Shown: piece by piece, positions 1 to 12,240 of the stretch
Position numbering within the stretch: the stretch's first letter is position 1
How the letters are laid out: each line of letters begins with the position of its first letter
Assembly (NCBI GenBank): GCA_008828725.1
Contig: MEHQ01003205.1
Coordinates: forward strand, 1 to 64,000
Direction of reading: 5' to 3'
Origin: Saccharina japonica
Lineage: Eukaryota; Sar; Phaeophyceae; Laminariales; Laminariaceae
Length of the DNA stretch: 64,000 nucleotides
Notes under the pieces: generated by a model
What the model saw: only the letters and a program-made list of their open reading frames with translations
What the model was told of the DNA's origin: nothing
Databases searched by the model: none
Made by a program: the position numbers and the translations under genes

Positions 1-36
1 GGGACATACAAGCGACGCAAGATTTTTTAGATCTCT

Positions 37-1792
37 TTACGCCCTTCTTACTGCTCTCAACGGAACAGCAGACTCGCAACTCCCAAGTGCTAGGACAAAA
101 CACCTGGGCGCCCCTACTCGGAGTCGGTCGTCGTCCGAGCTCGGTGTCCTCTTCTTCTTCTTCTTGCCCTTTCCACCTGCCGAGGGAGCTCCATTTCCGG
201 CCTCGCGCTCCTCGCGGTTGCGCGTCCAGCACTGGTCGATGGTATGCCCTTTTTGCTCCAGCAGGTCGGGTGCGTGCACACCCTGTCCGGCTGGTTGACA
301 GGCGGAGAGCGGTTGCTCGACGACGAGCGACCCTTGGCTCGCTTGCCTTGCGGCCCGCCGCCACTTCCGCCGCCCCCCTTTCCTCGTGCCCCAGTTGAAC
401 GTTTCTGGGTAGGAGGGAGCGGGGGAAAACCATCAAGCCCACGGTGAGGCACTTGGTGGTAGAGAGCGCTGACGTGTCCCCCGGCCAGACCGGAGGCTTC
501 GTGCCTGCGAGCCCGGTCGATTGCCTCTTTCAAAGAGGTGGCCGGTTTGTCCGTCAGCTGCAAGCAACGAACGCTGGGTTTCAATCCTTGTTGCCACAAA
601 GCAACCGTCATTGCATTCCACGTTGTGCGATTGTCTCGACACGGTCGACGGCAGCTTGGAACTGCGACAGGATTGTGCGAAATCGCATGGCGTACGCCGA
701 AACAGTCTCAGCGCCCTTCTGGTTGAAGATCGCGATCTGCCTCGCGCATTCGTCAATAGAATTCGCCGGCATGAGGAGGTCAAGCAGCGCCTGAGTCATC
801 TCATGCCAGGTGGAAGGTGGCGTGAATGACCCCGGCGTGTCTGGCTCGGACGATGCCGTTGCCTTGCTGGTGTCTTTTGCCCAGTCACCAGTTGCTGTAT
901 CAGCGTCAGACAGTGTCCCTCGCCCAACAACGCTATGTGTTCGAGGCAACCATGTCACGAAATTTATCATCATTTGGCGAACTCTCTTCGCTTTGAGGCC
1001 AACGATGACCCTGAAATGACTCAAAATTTCCGGAACGTTTTGGTCAACCGACCCGGTCAGACGAGGTACCCCACGAAGTCAGCAGCCGTGACGGCAACGG
1101 CTGCAACTTCCGCAAGGGGCGAGCCCCGAGGGAATCCGACGACGGATTGGTACGGTCTGCTGACGGCAGCAGGGGGTTCGGAGGGTTCGCAGACGGTGGT
1201 TGCGTACCTCCTACACTCTGTACAGCAGCACGGGCTGCTGGTACAGAGGTGGTCGACACGGTTTGGTCGACCAGAGGCAACGATGATGCTGAAACAGAAC
1301 CGGCTGCGGTGGAAATACTCGACGACCCTGAGTTATCTACCGCTGTCGACGACACAGGACCCACCTCGCTCGCCATGGCTGCTTCGTGGACCAGGGCTGC
1401 GTCGTGGTGGCTGATGCTTAGCGCCACTGCCGCAGAGCCTGCAGACACGGTGCCTGCGGGCGGTTCTGTCGAATCGCTCGAATGTTTGCCTTTGTCTCCT
1501 CCGACCAGAGAAGGATGGCAAGTTCGCTCGGGGTCATCTCTACGGAGGATTCACCCTGGTGGGACGACGCTTCCTCACTCGACGACGAGGAGGAAGAGGA
1601 TGACCTGGAAGACGACTCCTGGTCGACGTGAGGCGACGATGGTGCATCACTCTGGGGGTACTGGTGGACTCGGTTGCTCCTTCCTCATCAGAAGTATGCG
1701 GTGTCCAAAATCAACCAGCGGTGCGGATGGCTCAGGCTCGGGCTCGGGCTGTGCGGCGGGTTTTGCGCAGCTTTTTTCTTTTTCGCCATCGG
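37..1792 (-). pseudogene. Gag polyprotein remnant of an LTR retrotransposon (frameshifted)
   Basis: Gag forms the particle of LTR retrotransposons and binds the element RNA. Read on the minus strand, the likely start is the ATG at 1792 (MAKKKKAA), followed by Pro/Glu- and Ser-rich low-complexity sequence. A capsid-like segment lies at about 840-610 (WHEMTQALLDLL, then VSAYAMRFRTIL), continuing in another frame as MTVALWQQGLKPSVR and a stretch resembling the usual Gag 'TLxEAIxxAxxxE' helix. A zinc-knuckle-like CTHPTCWSKK / GHTIDQC lies near 250-285. The reading frame must change near 633 and again inside an AAAAAGGG run near 255, with more breaks upstream of 1050, so this copy is dead. The frame stops at 37; any protease/RT would lie beyond the left edge. 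No LTR, primer-binding site or polyprotein partner was recognised. Gypsy versus copia cannot be decided from this part. Confidence 0.65.
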
Positions 1793-4267
1793 CGATGAAA
1801 ACTCTGAAATCAGAAACTTCCTGCAGGCGCAAGCCTCAGTCGACGCCAATATGGACTCTGGTGTCTCGGGTTCGACTTGTGTCTGCAGCAAGCTTCTCTT
1901 TCTTGGCTTTGTAGCGTGTAGTACACGCCAGGTATCGGTGATGCTCGGCACGGCAAGCAAGCAGAAGTGACATGAGGCAAGGCACAAGCTCATCTCATAT
2001 CAGGAGTCACGACAGCTGTCACAAGTAATTACTTGGTGACCAGGCGAGGTAATTCCCCGCCTCAACTACCGTCAGATCTACGGAGACCTCTGACCACTTT
2101 TAGTACAAGATCCAATATCCACGATAATGGAGGAACATCTTCTGATCATGCACGATCTTGCATGACAGATATCGCCAACTGACAATGTAGCAACAACCTG
2201 AGACTCACAGAAACACGAATATCTACTGATTGTAAAGATTCCACACAACAAATAAAACATCAATATACTGCAAGTCGTGCATCGTGCAGGATCTGGGCGA
2301 TCCATAGACGACCTTTTATTTCATACTGCTGACTTCATAGTGGACACACGCGACACGAATGCCCCTGTCCACCCTCTCTATGTTCTGATGCACAGCAGTA
2401 CCGCGTGGTGGTCCGTTGTCTCTGCGACTATAAACTATGGGAAACATACCAGGTGTACAGCATGTCTTGGGGTACGTAGCGAAGAACGTACGCCGGTGTA
2501 TACGATGCGTACAAATCATTATTATACCAAGACATGCAAGAATTAGACACCGCAATATTACAAAGAATGCAAACTGTATCATAGAAGTAGGAGTACCTGA
2601 GAACCTGCCTCAAGAAAAGATACACTAAATGTTTGCCCAACTGCAAGCAGTCGCTGTGCTGCGTAATATTTCCCCCGTGCATGTGGTAGCAAGGTGGCGG
2701 TCGAAGGAATAATGTACGCGTATCCATCTGCGTACTGATGTGCCTCGTATATGGGTACTACGACATTATTATTTTTTTGTTTTCGTCAGAATTTCCTGGT
2801 CGTATGTGTACGTACTGTTTAGTGGTAGGTCGTTCAAAAGTACGTGCAGGTATTTATATGATTTCACGTATATTTTATTCCGGATAATTCGGCCCGGGCT
2901 GATGGTACAGAAAGCAAGTGGTTTCAGTGAGAGATTATTTTGCGTTTTTGGCAGTTTTTCCAGGTCGTTCGTACGTACGTTGTTGAATCGTGCGTGAAGA
3001 TCGCTTCGATTTTCGGATCACTTGGCGCGGCCGTCCACACATAAATCAAGTGGTTTCATTTCACACCGTCCATGTGCGCGCACAGCCCGCACTCTTAATT
3101 GGCACTTTCGAAAAGGACACAGCTAGCTGCGCAGAGTTGCGGTATACAACGGCACCATCGACGATTGTGATGTGAGAGGAAGTTTGACTGATAGCACTGT
3201 GGAACATACCCGTATATATATATAGGTCTTGCATAGGTCTTGGCTTGGGTGTTAGCGTGGTGGTGTCTATCGAGTAGGCCTTTGTGTACTACCGGGATAA
3301 CCCCTCAGGGGCTTCGGGAAAACAAAAAATGTCGAAACCAATCGAACCAATTCGGCGTAGTATGCATGTATGTACTGTAGTGCATTTGTTTCACTCTAAA
3401 ATATACAGCTGCAACAAAATATGTACGTGCGCCACACTTAACACTTGGGCTGCCGAGGGCAGGGTCCTGCCCGACCTGCAATGCCTGGGCATGTAGAACA
3501 CTATTAAATACGATCGGATACACTTCGAATAGGGGCAGGGATTGATGCCTCCCTACAAGGCAATGAGAGGTAGTACCGCAGGTAGTCGCTGCGGACTCGT
3601 GCCGTAGTTATTCGCTTCATACTACTGCTGTATCCGTGTTGTAAACTTATGTACTCTATACGTTGTAGATAGTGCACAAGGTGGGTAGTTTTTTATGTTG
3701 TCTCATTGTCTTACTCGGGTTACACTTGTACTGCTACACCGGGTACGTTTTTACAGGACAATTTAGATTTATAAATCATGTCTTTGACGACGTGGGATAC
3801 GGATACTCGGAGGGATGCAGCGACAGCAGCAGTAGCAGTAGCAGTAGCCCTGACACCGAAAACCTCTGGGTTTCGTCGCTATATGTACGGTTGCCGGGGC
3901 GGGTGTGTCGCGTGTGTCGAATATTACGCATTCATTCCCGGTGGTAAATATACCAAAACTCGGAACGTTACATACCACCCCACCACAGAAAGCCAACCCG
4001 GTCGATGATAAGAGAGGTGTTCACTGTTTTGCATTGCTTTGCGAGCTAAAAAAAACTTCCTAGTAGAATTAACGTACGGGCGTAAACCCAACCCAACCGC
4101 TAACTTCCACCATTGTTGTTGTTGTTTTCACATTAAAAAACCGTGCCGGTCTCTCTATCCAGTTCCTCCACCTGTCCGTACTGATCCAACACTTGACACG
4201 GTCGATTCCCGTGGTCACAGGCTAACTTACCCCAAAAAGGTATACTGAAATTAAAGTTGAACCCGAA
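1793..4267. other. Gene-free stretch with no recognised feature
   Basis: Short opposing reading frames only, none with a recognisable domain. If the Gag remnant had a 5' LTR and leader they would lie in the first part of this stretch, but without a second LTR copy I cannot mark them. ACGTACGT-type motifs occur near 2966-2980. A short GCAGCAGTAGCAGTAGC tract lies near 3822-3845. Confidence 0.5.
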
Positions 4268-4954
4268 GGGTCCGTAATAGGGTCGTTTTTAACGACGCAT
4301 ATTTAGCAAATAAATTGCTAAATTTCCATTTTTTGGCAAGTTTTATTTGCCAAAATAGCAAAAAACTTGCCAAGTTTTTTTTCGGATATTTCCGTATCTG
4401 TTCGTTGGCAAGTTTTTGGAAAGTCAAATTTGCTATTTCCAACGACATCGTTGCAGCAACACAGGAAGATATCGAGGGTTAGACGGTGGTGCTGACAGCA
4501 GATGATGGTGGCTGACGGCATTGCTGAAGGAGTTGCTGGCGCGGGTGACGAACCGCATGTAGGCGTGGTACTGGTGCCGTCTGGGGCTGATGCTCAAGTC
4601 AAAACCCCAATCAAGCAGTCGCCCCAGCTTTCCCAAGAGAACGAACACGTGACTATGACCGCCCTGGAGGGCTGTCCACCTCTAGGACCTACGAGATATG
4701 CTTGGATCCGTCTCCAGGCCACCCATTCCTCGACGAGGGTGTCGTCTCGTTGTCTGATCCTTGCTGTAGTACGGGGTTTGATAAAAAAACTGAAGGCGTT
4801 CCGTGGCTCAAATAGTCAAATAGCAAGTTTCTTGCCATTTCGTCGTGTTTGTCGATAGAAAGTATTTTCCAAGACTTGCCAATTTGTTGTTGCCAAAATA
4901 GCAAGTTTTTTGCTATTTGCTCGTGTCGTTAAAAAGCGATCAAAGTCAGGGCCC
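4268..4954. mobile_element. Non-autonomous DNA element with imperfect terminal inverted repeats (GGGTCC...GGGCCC)
   Basis: The left end reads GGGTCCGTAATAGGGTCG then TTTTTAACGACGC. The reverse complement of the right end reads GGGCCCTGACTTTGATCG then CTTTTTAACGACAC. Inside both ends come A/T-rich TAGCAAAT and CTTGCCA blocks in opposite orientation (4307-4375 and 4815-4915). The interior has no coding capacity. It is best read as a MITE-like deletion derivative or foldback. No clear target-site duplication was seen, and the right end overlaps the left terminus of the next element. Confidence 0.45.
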
Positions 4955-5756
4955 GTATTAACGAACATTTGTTTTCGTTTGTTTGAGTTTTTTTTTTCGT
5001 TCGTTTGTTTTGATTTGACCTGATTGGTCGAAACGTGAATAACCAGCAAGATATTTCGATTTCAAAACTGAGTAGTTCAATATAACGGAATTCCACAAGA
5101 AGTCTTTTGGGACTCTTTTGCTATTTTTTTTCTGTTGAATTGGGAGTTCATCCAACTCGGCGTGGCGTGTTCCATGAAACCGAAGGAAGCCACGCAAACT
5201 TGAGCCATCTCGTCGACTGATTCAGAGGCGAGATCCACCATTCCCGAGAGGCACGGCCACCGGATCAGCCGCAGCGCGAGGTCCGACGGGCCCTAGCATA
5301 GGGTAGACCGCTTGCGGTGCCTAAAAAGTAACATAGGCCGTCGCAAATCCAATTTTTCACCCCTTTTTGCCTCCCAAACCACACGAGCACCGACCAGACC
5401 GCGACTTGGCGTAGAAGTTCGATCGCTGTATCCCCGTCGCTGCTGCCCGCGTTGGGCTTCGGGGCTGCGCCAGCCCACCCAAGACATCCCTAGAGTGATA
5501 GCCTCCTAGCCGGTGCTGGCAGACATAATTTTCCGCTGGCAGCGGCGCCCCGGGGAGGACACAGGCCGTAGGTCGCCTCGTTGGTTACTCACGGGTGTTC
5601 GTTGACCCTTGTGCGTTATTCTCATTTTTTGACGCAATACACCATTCCTCGATAAGACCCAAACACGTTTTTTCAGGGAAATCGTATTCAAAACAAACGA
5701 AAAACAAAAATTGTTTTCCCATTTCAATAAAAAGCGATGTTCGTTAAGATGGGCCC
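4949..5756. mobile_element. Non-autonomous DNA element with about 20-bp terminal inverted repeats (GGGCCC)
   Basis: The left terminus is GGGCCCGTATTAACGAACAT and the inverted right terminus is GGGCCCATCTTAACGAACAT, 17 of 20 positions identical. Subterminal T-rich TTTGTTTTCGTTTG blocks are shared between the two ends. Length is 808 bp and no transposase frame is present. The flanking trinucleotides are TCA (left) and TTA (right); a PIF/Harbinger-like TTA duplication with one change is possible but not demonstrated. Its left GGGCCC coincides with the right end of the preceding element, so one probably inserted into or beside the other. Confidence 0.6.
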
Positions 5757-6033
5757 TTAGGTTCAAATAAAACAGATTAGTCTGGAGCTTCCCGACCTCA
5801 CCTAGAAACACGGCTGCGCCGCTTTTGCATCTCACGCAACAAGGAAATATCGAGAACATTCCGAACGCGGACCACAATTCCGCAATGCGGACCACAGGTA
5901 CCCATTGTTCATGTAGCTTATTAGACCTATTTAATCCTCGATGATAGGTGCTATGTAGTCCCAAATGGAAGAGCTTGGCCATTCGATATTTTCAACTTTT
6001 TTGGGCGCAAATTCGCCGCCACGTCTAAAACTC

Positions 6034-6620
6034 AAACAAATTCCGTGCACCCAGCTGGGTGGAAAGTTTTGGGACACCCAGTTTTTGTTACATAGGTTTT
6101 ACTGTGTACTCGTAGTGCACCAAGAACCCTGATCCACGACCGATACGTGGGAGGACGGTTCGCGCTTCGCGCTCTCGATTTACGGTTCGCGCTTCGCGCT
6201 CACGGCCTCCGGCGGCTCCTGCGGAGGGCTGACCATATTTCTGCACCTTGTGGGTGGGAGCAGGGTGCCAAATGGGGTCAGATCCGGGCGGGATCAGGTC
6301 CGGGTGGGAGCACGGTAACACCCTGCCCCCCCTTCGCACCCTGCTCCCACCCGGACCTGATCCCACCCGGATCTTATCCCATTTGGCACCCTGCTCCCAC
6401 CCACAAGGTGCAGAAATATATTCAGCCCTCCGCAGGAGCCGCCGGAGGCGGTGAGCGCGAAGCGCGAACCGTGAACCGAGAGCGCGAAGCGCGAACCGTC
6501 CTCCCGCGTATCGGTCGTGGATCAGGGTTCTTGGTGCACTACGATCACACAGCAAAACCTATATAACAGAAGCCGGGTGTCTCAAAAAAATCCACCCAAC
6601 TGGGTGCACGGAAATTTGTT
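6034..6620. mobile_element. Foldback element with about 270-bp terminal inverted repeats and an 11-bp flanking direct repeat
   Basis: The two halves are near-perfect reverse complements from the ends (AAACAAATTCCGTGCACCCAG left; the same with one insertion right) to a small centre near 6314-6341. Both strands therefore show almost the same reading frames, which are not genes. GTCTAAAACTC stands immediately outside on each side (6023-6033 and 6621-6631), a perfect 11-bp direct repeat that looks like a target-site duplication. Long TIRs with a 9-11-bp duplication are typical of Mutator-like (MULE) non-autonomous elements; assignment to that superfamily is inference. The arms contain a repeated GGTTCGCGCTTCGCGCTC motif. 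Confidence 0.75.
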
Positions 6621-6784
6621 GTCTAAAACTCGGCATAGGCCTATTTTGGCCGAAAATCCGGATCTTCGGCCGAAAAGCCAGATCTTGCTCGACGAATCGA
6701 ACAGAAAATAACAGGAATTTTACGGTTTGAGGGGTTTCCATGGTCGTATGTTGTACTCGTTCATGCTGTGAGCGTGCGTAGGAA

Positions 6785-6840
6785 CACAAGCAGCAGCATA
6801 GCAGCAGCAGCAGCAGCAGCAGCAGTAGCAGCAGCAGCAA
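6785..6840 (+). repeat. (CAG)n microsatellite
   Basis: About sixteen CAG/AGC triplets with two interruptions (ATA, TAG). No supported reading frame runs through it, so it is treated as non-coding simple sequence. Confidence 0.9.
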
Positions 6841-8417
6841 AATACCGGTACGTAAAAACCAACACCCGAATATGCCCAGCCAGGGGCACGTGTCTGACCC
6901 GGTTGATGACCGCTCCACAGAACGCATCAGGACTGAACACGCGATGGGTGCGCTTGGTACCCGTAACCTAGGCGTTGTTTTATGTAAGGTCTGGGCGCGA
7001 GCTAGTCGTGCGGCGCTCTCCAACACCATCGTCCCTGCCGATCCGAGGCAGATGCGCAACTCCGCAGTCTCGGGTTTCCTGCAGCCCTCTTGTGCGCTGT
7101 GTCGATTCATGCCCCCCTGGGATGCGGTATTGCTCTCGCGACAGCCAGGATTGCTGCTGCTGTAAACGTATGGTGCTGCGGGTCCATGGTATTCCGGGCG
7201 GTTGGTTGCGGCGTGACGAGGATGGTGGCCTATGTGCTGTGCTGTGTTGCTGCTGTGTCTATGCTATGACAGGGTTGCCTCGGAGTTGCCTCGCGAGCCC
7301 GTGCCGCATCGGCACCTGGATTGCCGTTTGTTTGCTGGAAAATACTCGTAAACTTGCTTCACATATAGATATAAATAAAATGAGCATCGATGCCTCTCGT
7401 GATTTTGGAAATGGCCGAAGTCCCTCCTATCGTCTGGGCTTCAGACCGAAATGGAAACGCGTCAGCTCTCGGCGCCTCGCCCGCGCTTTCTCGTCCGTTC
7501 TCTCGCGGGTCGCCTTCTGCTGCCTCCGACGGGCCTGTTCCCGCTCGCGCTCTCTCGAGGTCGCGCGTCGCCGCCGAGCGCGGCGGCCTTCAATCCGTCG
7601 GCTCTTTCGAGACGGCGGGACATCTACACTTTTTCCTCGAGGCAGGAAGGCTATTTGCGGGGCGTCGAGGTTGTTTCTTCGAGGCAGAAGATAATTTTGT
7701 GGTTGTTCTGGGAGATACTCGTACTCATAGCGAGGTTCTACGTACGTACTTTTTACCTGTATTTGTTCCAGGATCTTGGGCTTTTTTTTCGGTCGCGAGC
7801 TTCGATAGCTTGGTCTCGCAAATGCGACTACCTACTCCCAACTGCCTCTTTAGTCCCTTCCACCCCTTCGGCCTTGCTTCGTCGGGATACGAGTACGATA
7901 CTACAGCAGCAAGCACGGCAGTCTTTGTACAGTCAGTACTACCGTAGAACAGTAGTAACACAATAATACGACAACAAAAAGTTTAGCCGATTTTGTCTCG
8001 GGTGGATTCATACTGCCTTGGTACTGATGCTGTAGCTCCCTTCTTTTCAGGGTAGAAACATGAGTTTGTACGTAGAACAACAGCGTAGTACCAGGTACAA
8101 AGTACTGCTGTTTTGTACGTACGATGTAACGAGCAGCTGGTCTGCAGCACTTAGAAGAATGTACGTAGAACCTCGCTATATTTCGGATCTCCAAGAAACA
8201 ATCACGAAATAAGCTTGCTGCCTGTGTATAGTGCTGTAGATACGAGTAGTCTGCTCCGACACGAGAATCAGAGAAGGATTGAGACCCCCTTCCCGTTGCC
8301 GCCAGCTCTGAAATATCTCGACTACATCCACGCGCAACCGCTTGCTCGGCACAATGTGTTTTCGCCGCACGACCAAAACTGAGCCCGACACCGGGACCGC
8401 GACTGGTGCATTTCTGA
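6841..8417. other. Gene-free stretch, partly GC-rich
   Basis: GC-rich sequence at 7440-7640 opens long overlapping frames in several registers with Arg/Ser-rich translations and no recognisable domain. These are taken as composition effects. Nothing else was recognised. Confidence 0.4.
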
Positions 8418-8785
8418 CAGAAACTGAGAAATCAAGTTGCGAACTGAGTATCAACACAGTTAGCGTTTCCTCCTTCCTGCGACACTTGGCATTGCCTTGA
8501 CTCTGTACGTAGTATGTGTCAAATATCAAAACACGAGCGATCGCCATCAAATTATTGTCGTAAATCTCACAAACTATCCTGAAACTAAGACTATCCACGG
8601 AACACCAAAAGCGACTGATCACGTTTCTGAGACTGACTACTGTTGAGACTGAGAAATGAGGTTGCGAACTGAATATTTCAACACGCAGCATTCCCTTCTT
8701 CCTGCAACACTTTACATTACCTTAATTATGCACGTCAGATATCGAAACACGACCGAGCGCCATCACATTGTCGTAAATATTAAGG
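8418..8785. repeat. Tandem duplication, about 225-bp unit, two diverged copies
   Basis: ACTGAGAAAT followed by a TTGCGAACTGA block occurs at 8423 and 8648. Each is followed by CCTTCCTGC-ACAC, then CGAAACACGA/CAAAACACGA and CGCCATCA plus TTGTCGTAAAT. Offset is 225 bp. The copies have drifted by many substitutions and small indels. Confidence 0.7.
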
Positions 8786-11700
8786 ATGGTACGAAATAAC
8801 TGATGTGCCAGGTAAATTGCCCTATCCGAAGCATGTGTGCCGGCGAATGCCGGCACCCATGCGGAGCCCTTGTATAGTAAAAAAATAATAAAACAACAGC
8901 TGTGAGCTCGAGGATTTCGTCGAAACTCGTCTTTGCTAGCTGAGTGTAATACTTCGATCGCGCGTACTTACGGATTTTATATGTCCTCATGTAGGATGTA
9001 CATCCCGTATGAGGGGGACACAATCTGAGGCTGTAGATTTCAGGAAGTGTGTCGGTATGCACTTGGTCAAAAAAGTGCCCCAGTTCATATTTTGGGAAAA
9101 CCCACTTTTTACGGTGGTCTGCTGTGGTCGGTAGGTGGAAAATAAGGGCCTATATTTTTCACGTCTATAACTCGATAGGGCTTTGTTCGGTTCAGATCCA
9201 GATATATAGACCTATTTCGAGAATTGAATACGTCTAATATTTCTTTTTTATATCCATGAAGGATCTTTGATAACGAATACTCCTACTACAGTAGATTATG
9301 AACAAAACGCGTTCTTTTCTTCTTTCAACTGCCCGACCTTCCACCCAGTGCCAAACCCTTGCTCGTCAACACCACGAGTAGAGCCCCGTACTAGATGTTC
9401 TTCTTCCTTCCTGTCTCAAACCTTCCAACCTCTGTCTCTCCAGCTCGACCAACTGCACCGCCATGATACGTACTTGATAAACCTTTCCCGATCCCCTCTT
9501 TTAATCATGTCAACGATTCAATACCTCTCCACAAACAAACCCTAGATTTCCTTCGTTCAATCTTCCACGTTTTATTTTCCCCCTGTGTCGTTTCTTACAT
9601 AGATACGTACTAATAATAGCGGCTGGGGGGGCATGTCGAGACAGTCGAGCAGGTAATATAACACGTACATATGAATAGGGGGATGGAGGAGCCTGTCTTC
9701 GCCTGTGTGCACTACTGATTCGATTGATACGCCTAGAAATACAGATTTTACTACCGCGAACAGAGACGATTACATAAGGAAGGGGGCGGCGCCGGTCAAC
9801 GACACGTACGATTTAGCAATAGTATAGATACCACTAAAAATGTGCCCTATGGCTGCCTGCTGTGTATATGAGACACATTTTCTACATTACGTACTGTACG
9901 CGTAGTGTGTGTTGTCTTCAAATTAAACCCGTTATTTCTACCCAACCACATCAGTACACCCAGTGTGTTTCCTGATTCCTAATCCTAGAGAGATACCAGG
10001 TACAAATTATGTGGTCACAGACTGTGAAACAGAGAAAAACCCAAAAATGAAATTAACCCAAATTTTTGGGCAAGGCAAGTGAGATGCTAACGTACCGGGT
10101 ACGAGAACACAACGACACGAGCCGAACCGAAAAATAAGAACAAAACGACAAATAAATAAAAAAATTCTGAAACGAAACATAATACAAATGACGCAGGGAG
10201 ACAGAAGCGCCCCTAGAAGAAAAAACACGCCTGCCCAAGGGAGGAACAGATAACTGCTGCACGGCCGGAGCAACACGAAGATGAGAAATACACCGGGATA
10301 GGGCGGTTTCAAAAGGAGAAACAAGGCCAAAAAGCAAGAGAGAAGACACTAGAAGAGAGGAAAAGAGATAAATCGTTCTCAAGTCGATGATACTAACAGA
10401 TTCCTGCCCTGATACAAGACCGATACGGGGACCATGTCACACAATCTGCCATCTCCTTCCTGCTTCTTAAAACGAACGGTGTCAAGATCCGGTACTACCC
10501 ACCCCCAGTGATAAAGTCAACAAGAAACAAACAAACAAACAAAATAAAACAAAAAGTAGAACTGAGGGGCTAGTCGAACCGATACCTTGCCGCACAATCT
10601 ACTATTTCGTTTCTGCATTCGTCGACAGCTGTATCAGTACAGCCGCCATTGCCCCCCCCCCCCCTCTCTCCTTGTCGGCTCTCTAGGCGTCCCCAGCTGC
10701 ATGCCCTAGCCGGCTCTTATCCGCTTCGGTCCTGTGCCACTTCGCCATGAAATGGTCCGCCGCCTCAACAACCCCCCGATACCACACCCCACTCTTCTTA
10801 GCCGCCCTCTGCCTATAGTAACGTCTCTGCTCCGAACACTAAACGGGAGCTTTCTGTGGTGTACCGGGAAAAACAGCTACCAGGTGCTGGTTTGTAACCA
10901 CGAACCCCTTCCAGTGCGCCCCCCGGCTGACGACAAGTGCGAGTATGTCCTCGTAGGCGATAGTAAAGCTGATAATAGGACCTCACGCAGCAGGTCACTT
11001 GTAACCTTCACCAACCTGTTTGCGTTGGCGGGTGATGTACGGTAGTGGGTGTGGGTGTCGCATTGCCATAATCGAGTATGTCATCACAAGGCAGGCTCCA
11101 GAAACACGTATTTTCTTCCAATACCAACACACAACACCACAGCAATGACACAGCAGCAGGGGCGGCGATAGCGTTGGTGATAGAGGCGGTGGCGGTTGAA
11201 AACAAACTGCATAATACAAAACATGTACGAGCCCTCACAATAGTGTTTTAGACCAACACGCGTTCGTTCGTACCAGCAGCAGCAGCAGCAACAGCAGCAG
11301 CCGGCGTCGGCGATAGCGCTGATGGTAGCCGGCCCAGTGGCTCAAACAAATCAGCAGCATAAGCCATTGTCTACGGGAGCACGTACAGCAGTTTATGTAA
11401 GTCTCCTCGTAACGGGTTCGTAAGATACGTATCTCTGGTACTCGCGATAGATATTGACACGTTTTGTTGACAAGTGTTGTGTCAGGGGTTCTACGCAAGG
11501 GGTGGTGCGACACGCGAACATCATGGATTGCAAGCATAGCCGCCCGCCTATATTATAGACACAAGCACCGCAGCACTGCAGCACTGCACGCACACCCTAC
11601 TGGTAGAACTGAATAATGAGAAAGGGCCAAATTGGTCTGTGTGCCTTTCGTTACCGGTACTGCTCGTATGCACTCGTACAAGTCAGTTCGTATCCATCTG

Positions 11701-11886
11701 TTGGTATGCATCGTACGTCGCATTATCCGTTGGAAATATTACTTATATTCTGATTATGACGAGACGAAAGACCACCAACTCTACTGCTGACGAAGGGGGG
11801 GGCAAATGGCGGCCTACTACTGTGTTGTCCTGCCACACAGGGACTACATTGCGCATACCATCACTGTTAGGGGGCCCCTTCGGGCA
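8786..11886. other. Gene-free stretch with no recognised gene
   Basis: Only short frames, none with a recognisable domain. Simple sequence includes an ACAAACAAACAAAC run near 10526, a C12-type run near 10653 and a short CAG tract at 11276-11300. Confidence 0.45.
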
Positions 11887-11887
11887 A

Positions 11888-12160
11888 AATATTTAAGAGC
11901 AACTAAAAAACATTTTTTTTTTTTTTTTTCAGTTGCAATACTATTTCTGGTATAATTTCCACATGTTCATGAATCCCTACGGAAAACAACATGTCTCCAG
12001 TTCTAATGCACATAATTGCGACCGATTCATAGTTTGATCGAGCCTAAGTCATGGTAAACATTTGTGTCTCAGGAGGCGTATCGACCAGACGCCTTGTTCA
12101 TCACGAGCATTGCCTCGTACTCCAAAACGACTCGCCATACCCCTGGTATCAAGACGAATT
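11888..12160. repeat. Dispersed repeat, copy 1 (second copy at 30543-30795)
   Basis: Shared blocks, in the same order in both copies: AAGAGCAA, a T-rich stretch ending in TTTCAGTTG, ACTATTTCTGGTAT, TCCCTACGGAAAAC, a GTATCGA/GCATCGA block, TTCATCACGA and ACGACTCGCCAT. The second copy lies directly 3' of the minus-strand helicase remnant, so this unit may be part of the same transposon family. Both copies are decayed. Confidence 0.65.
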
Positions 12161-12240
12161 CGCAAAACGGCAGTTTCTCCGGATGCTGATACTGTTTTAT
12201 CTCCGATGTTCGACGAGGACGCCGAGCACTAATAGGTGAA

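Noticed and set aside
6088..6566. Two long, nearly identical reading frames on opposite strands
   Set aside because: They are the two arms of the foldback element read in both directions, not genes.
6785..6840. Regular triplet array as CRISPR-like or coding polyglutamine
   Set aside because: Simple CAG microsatellite; no spacers and no supported gene around it.
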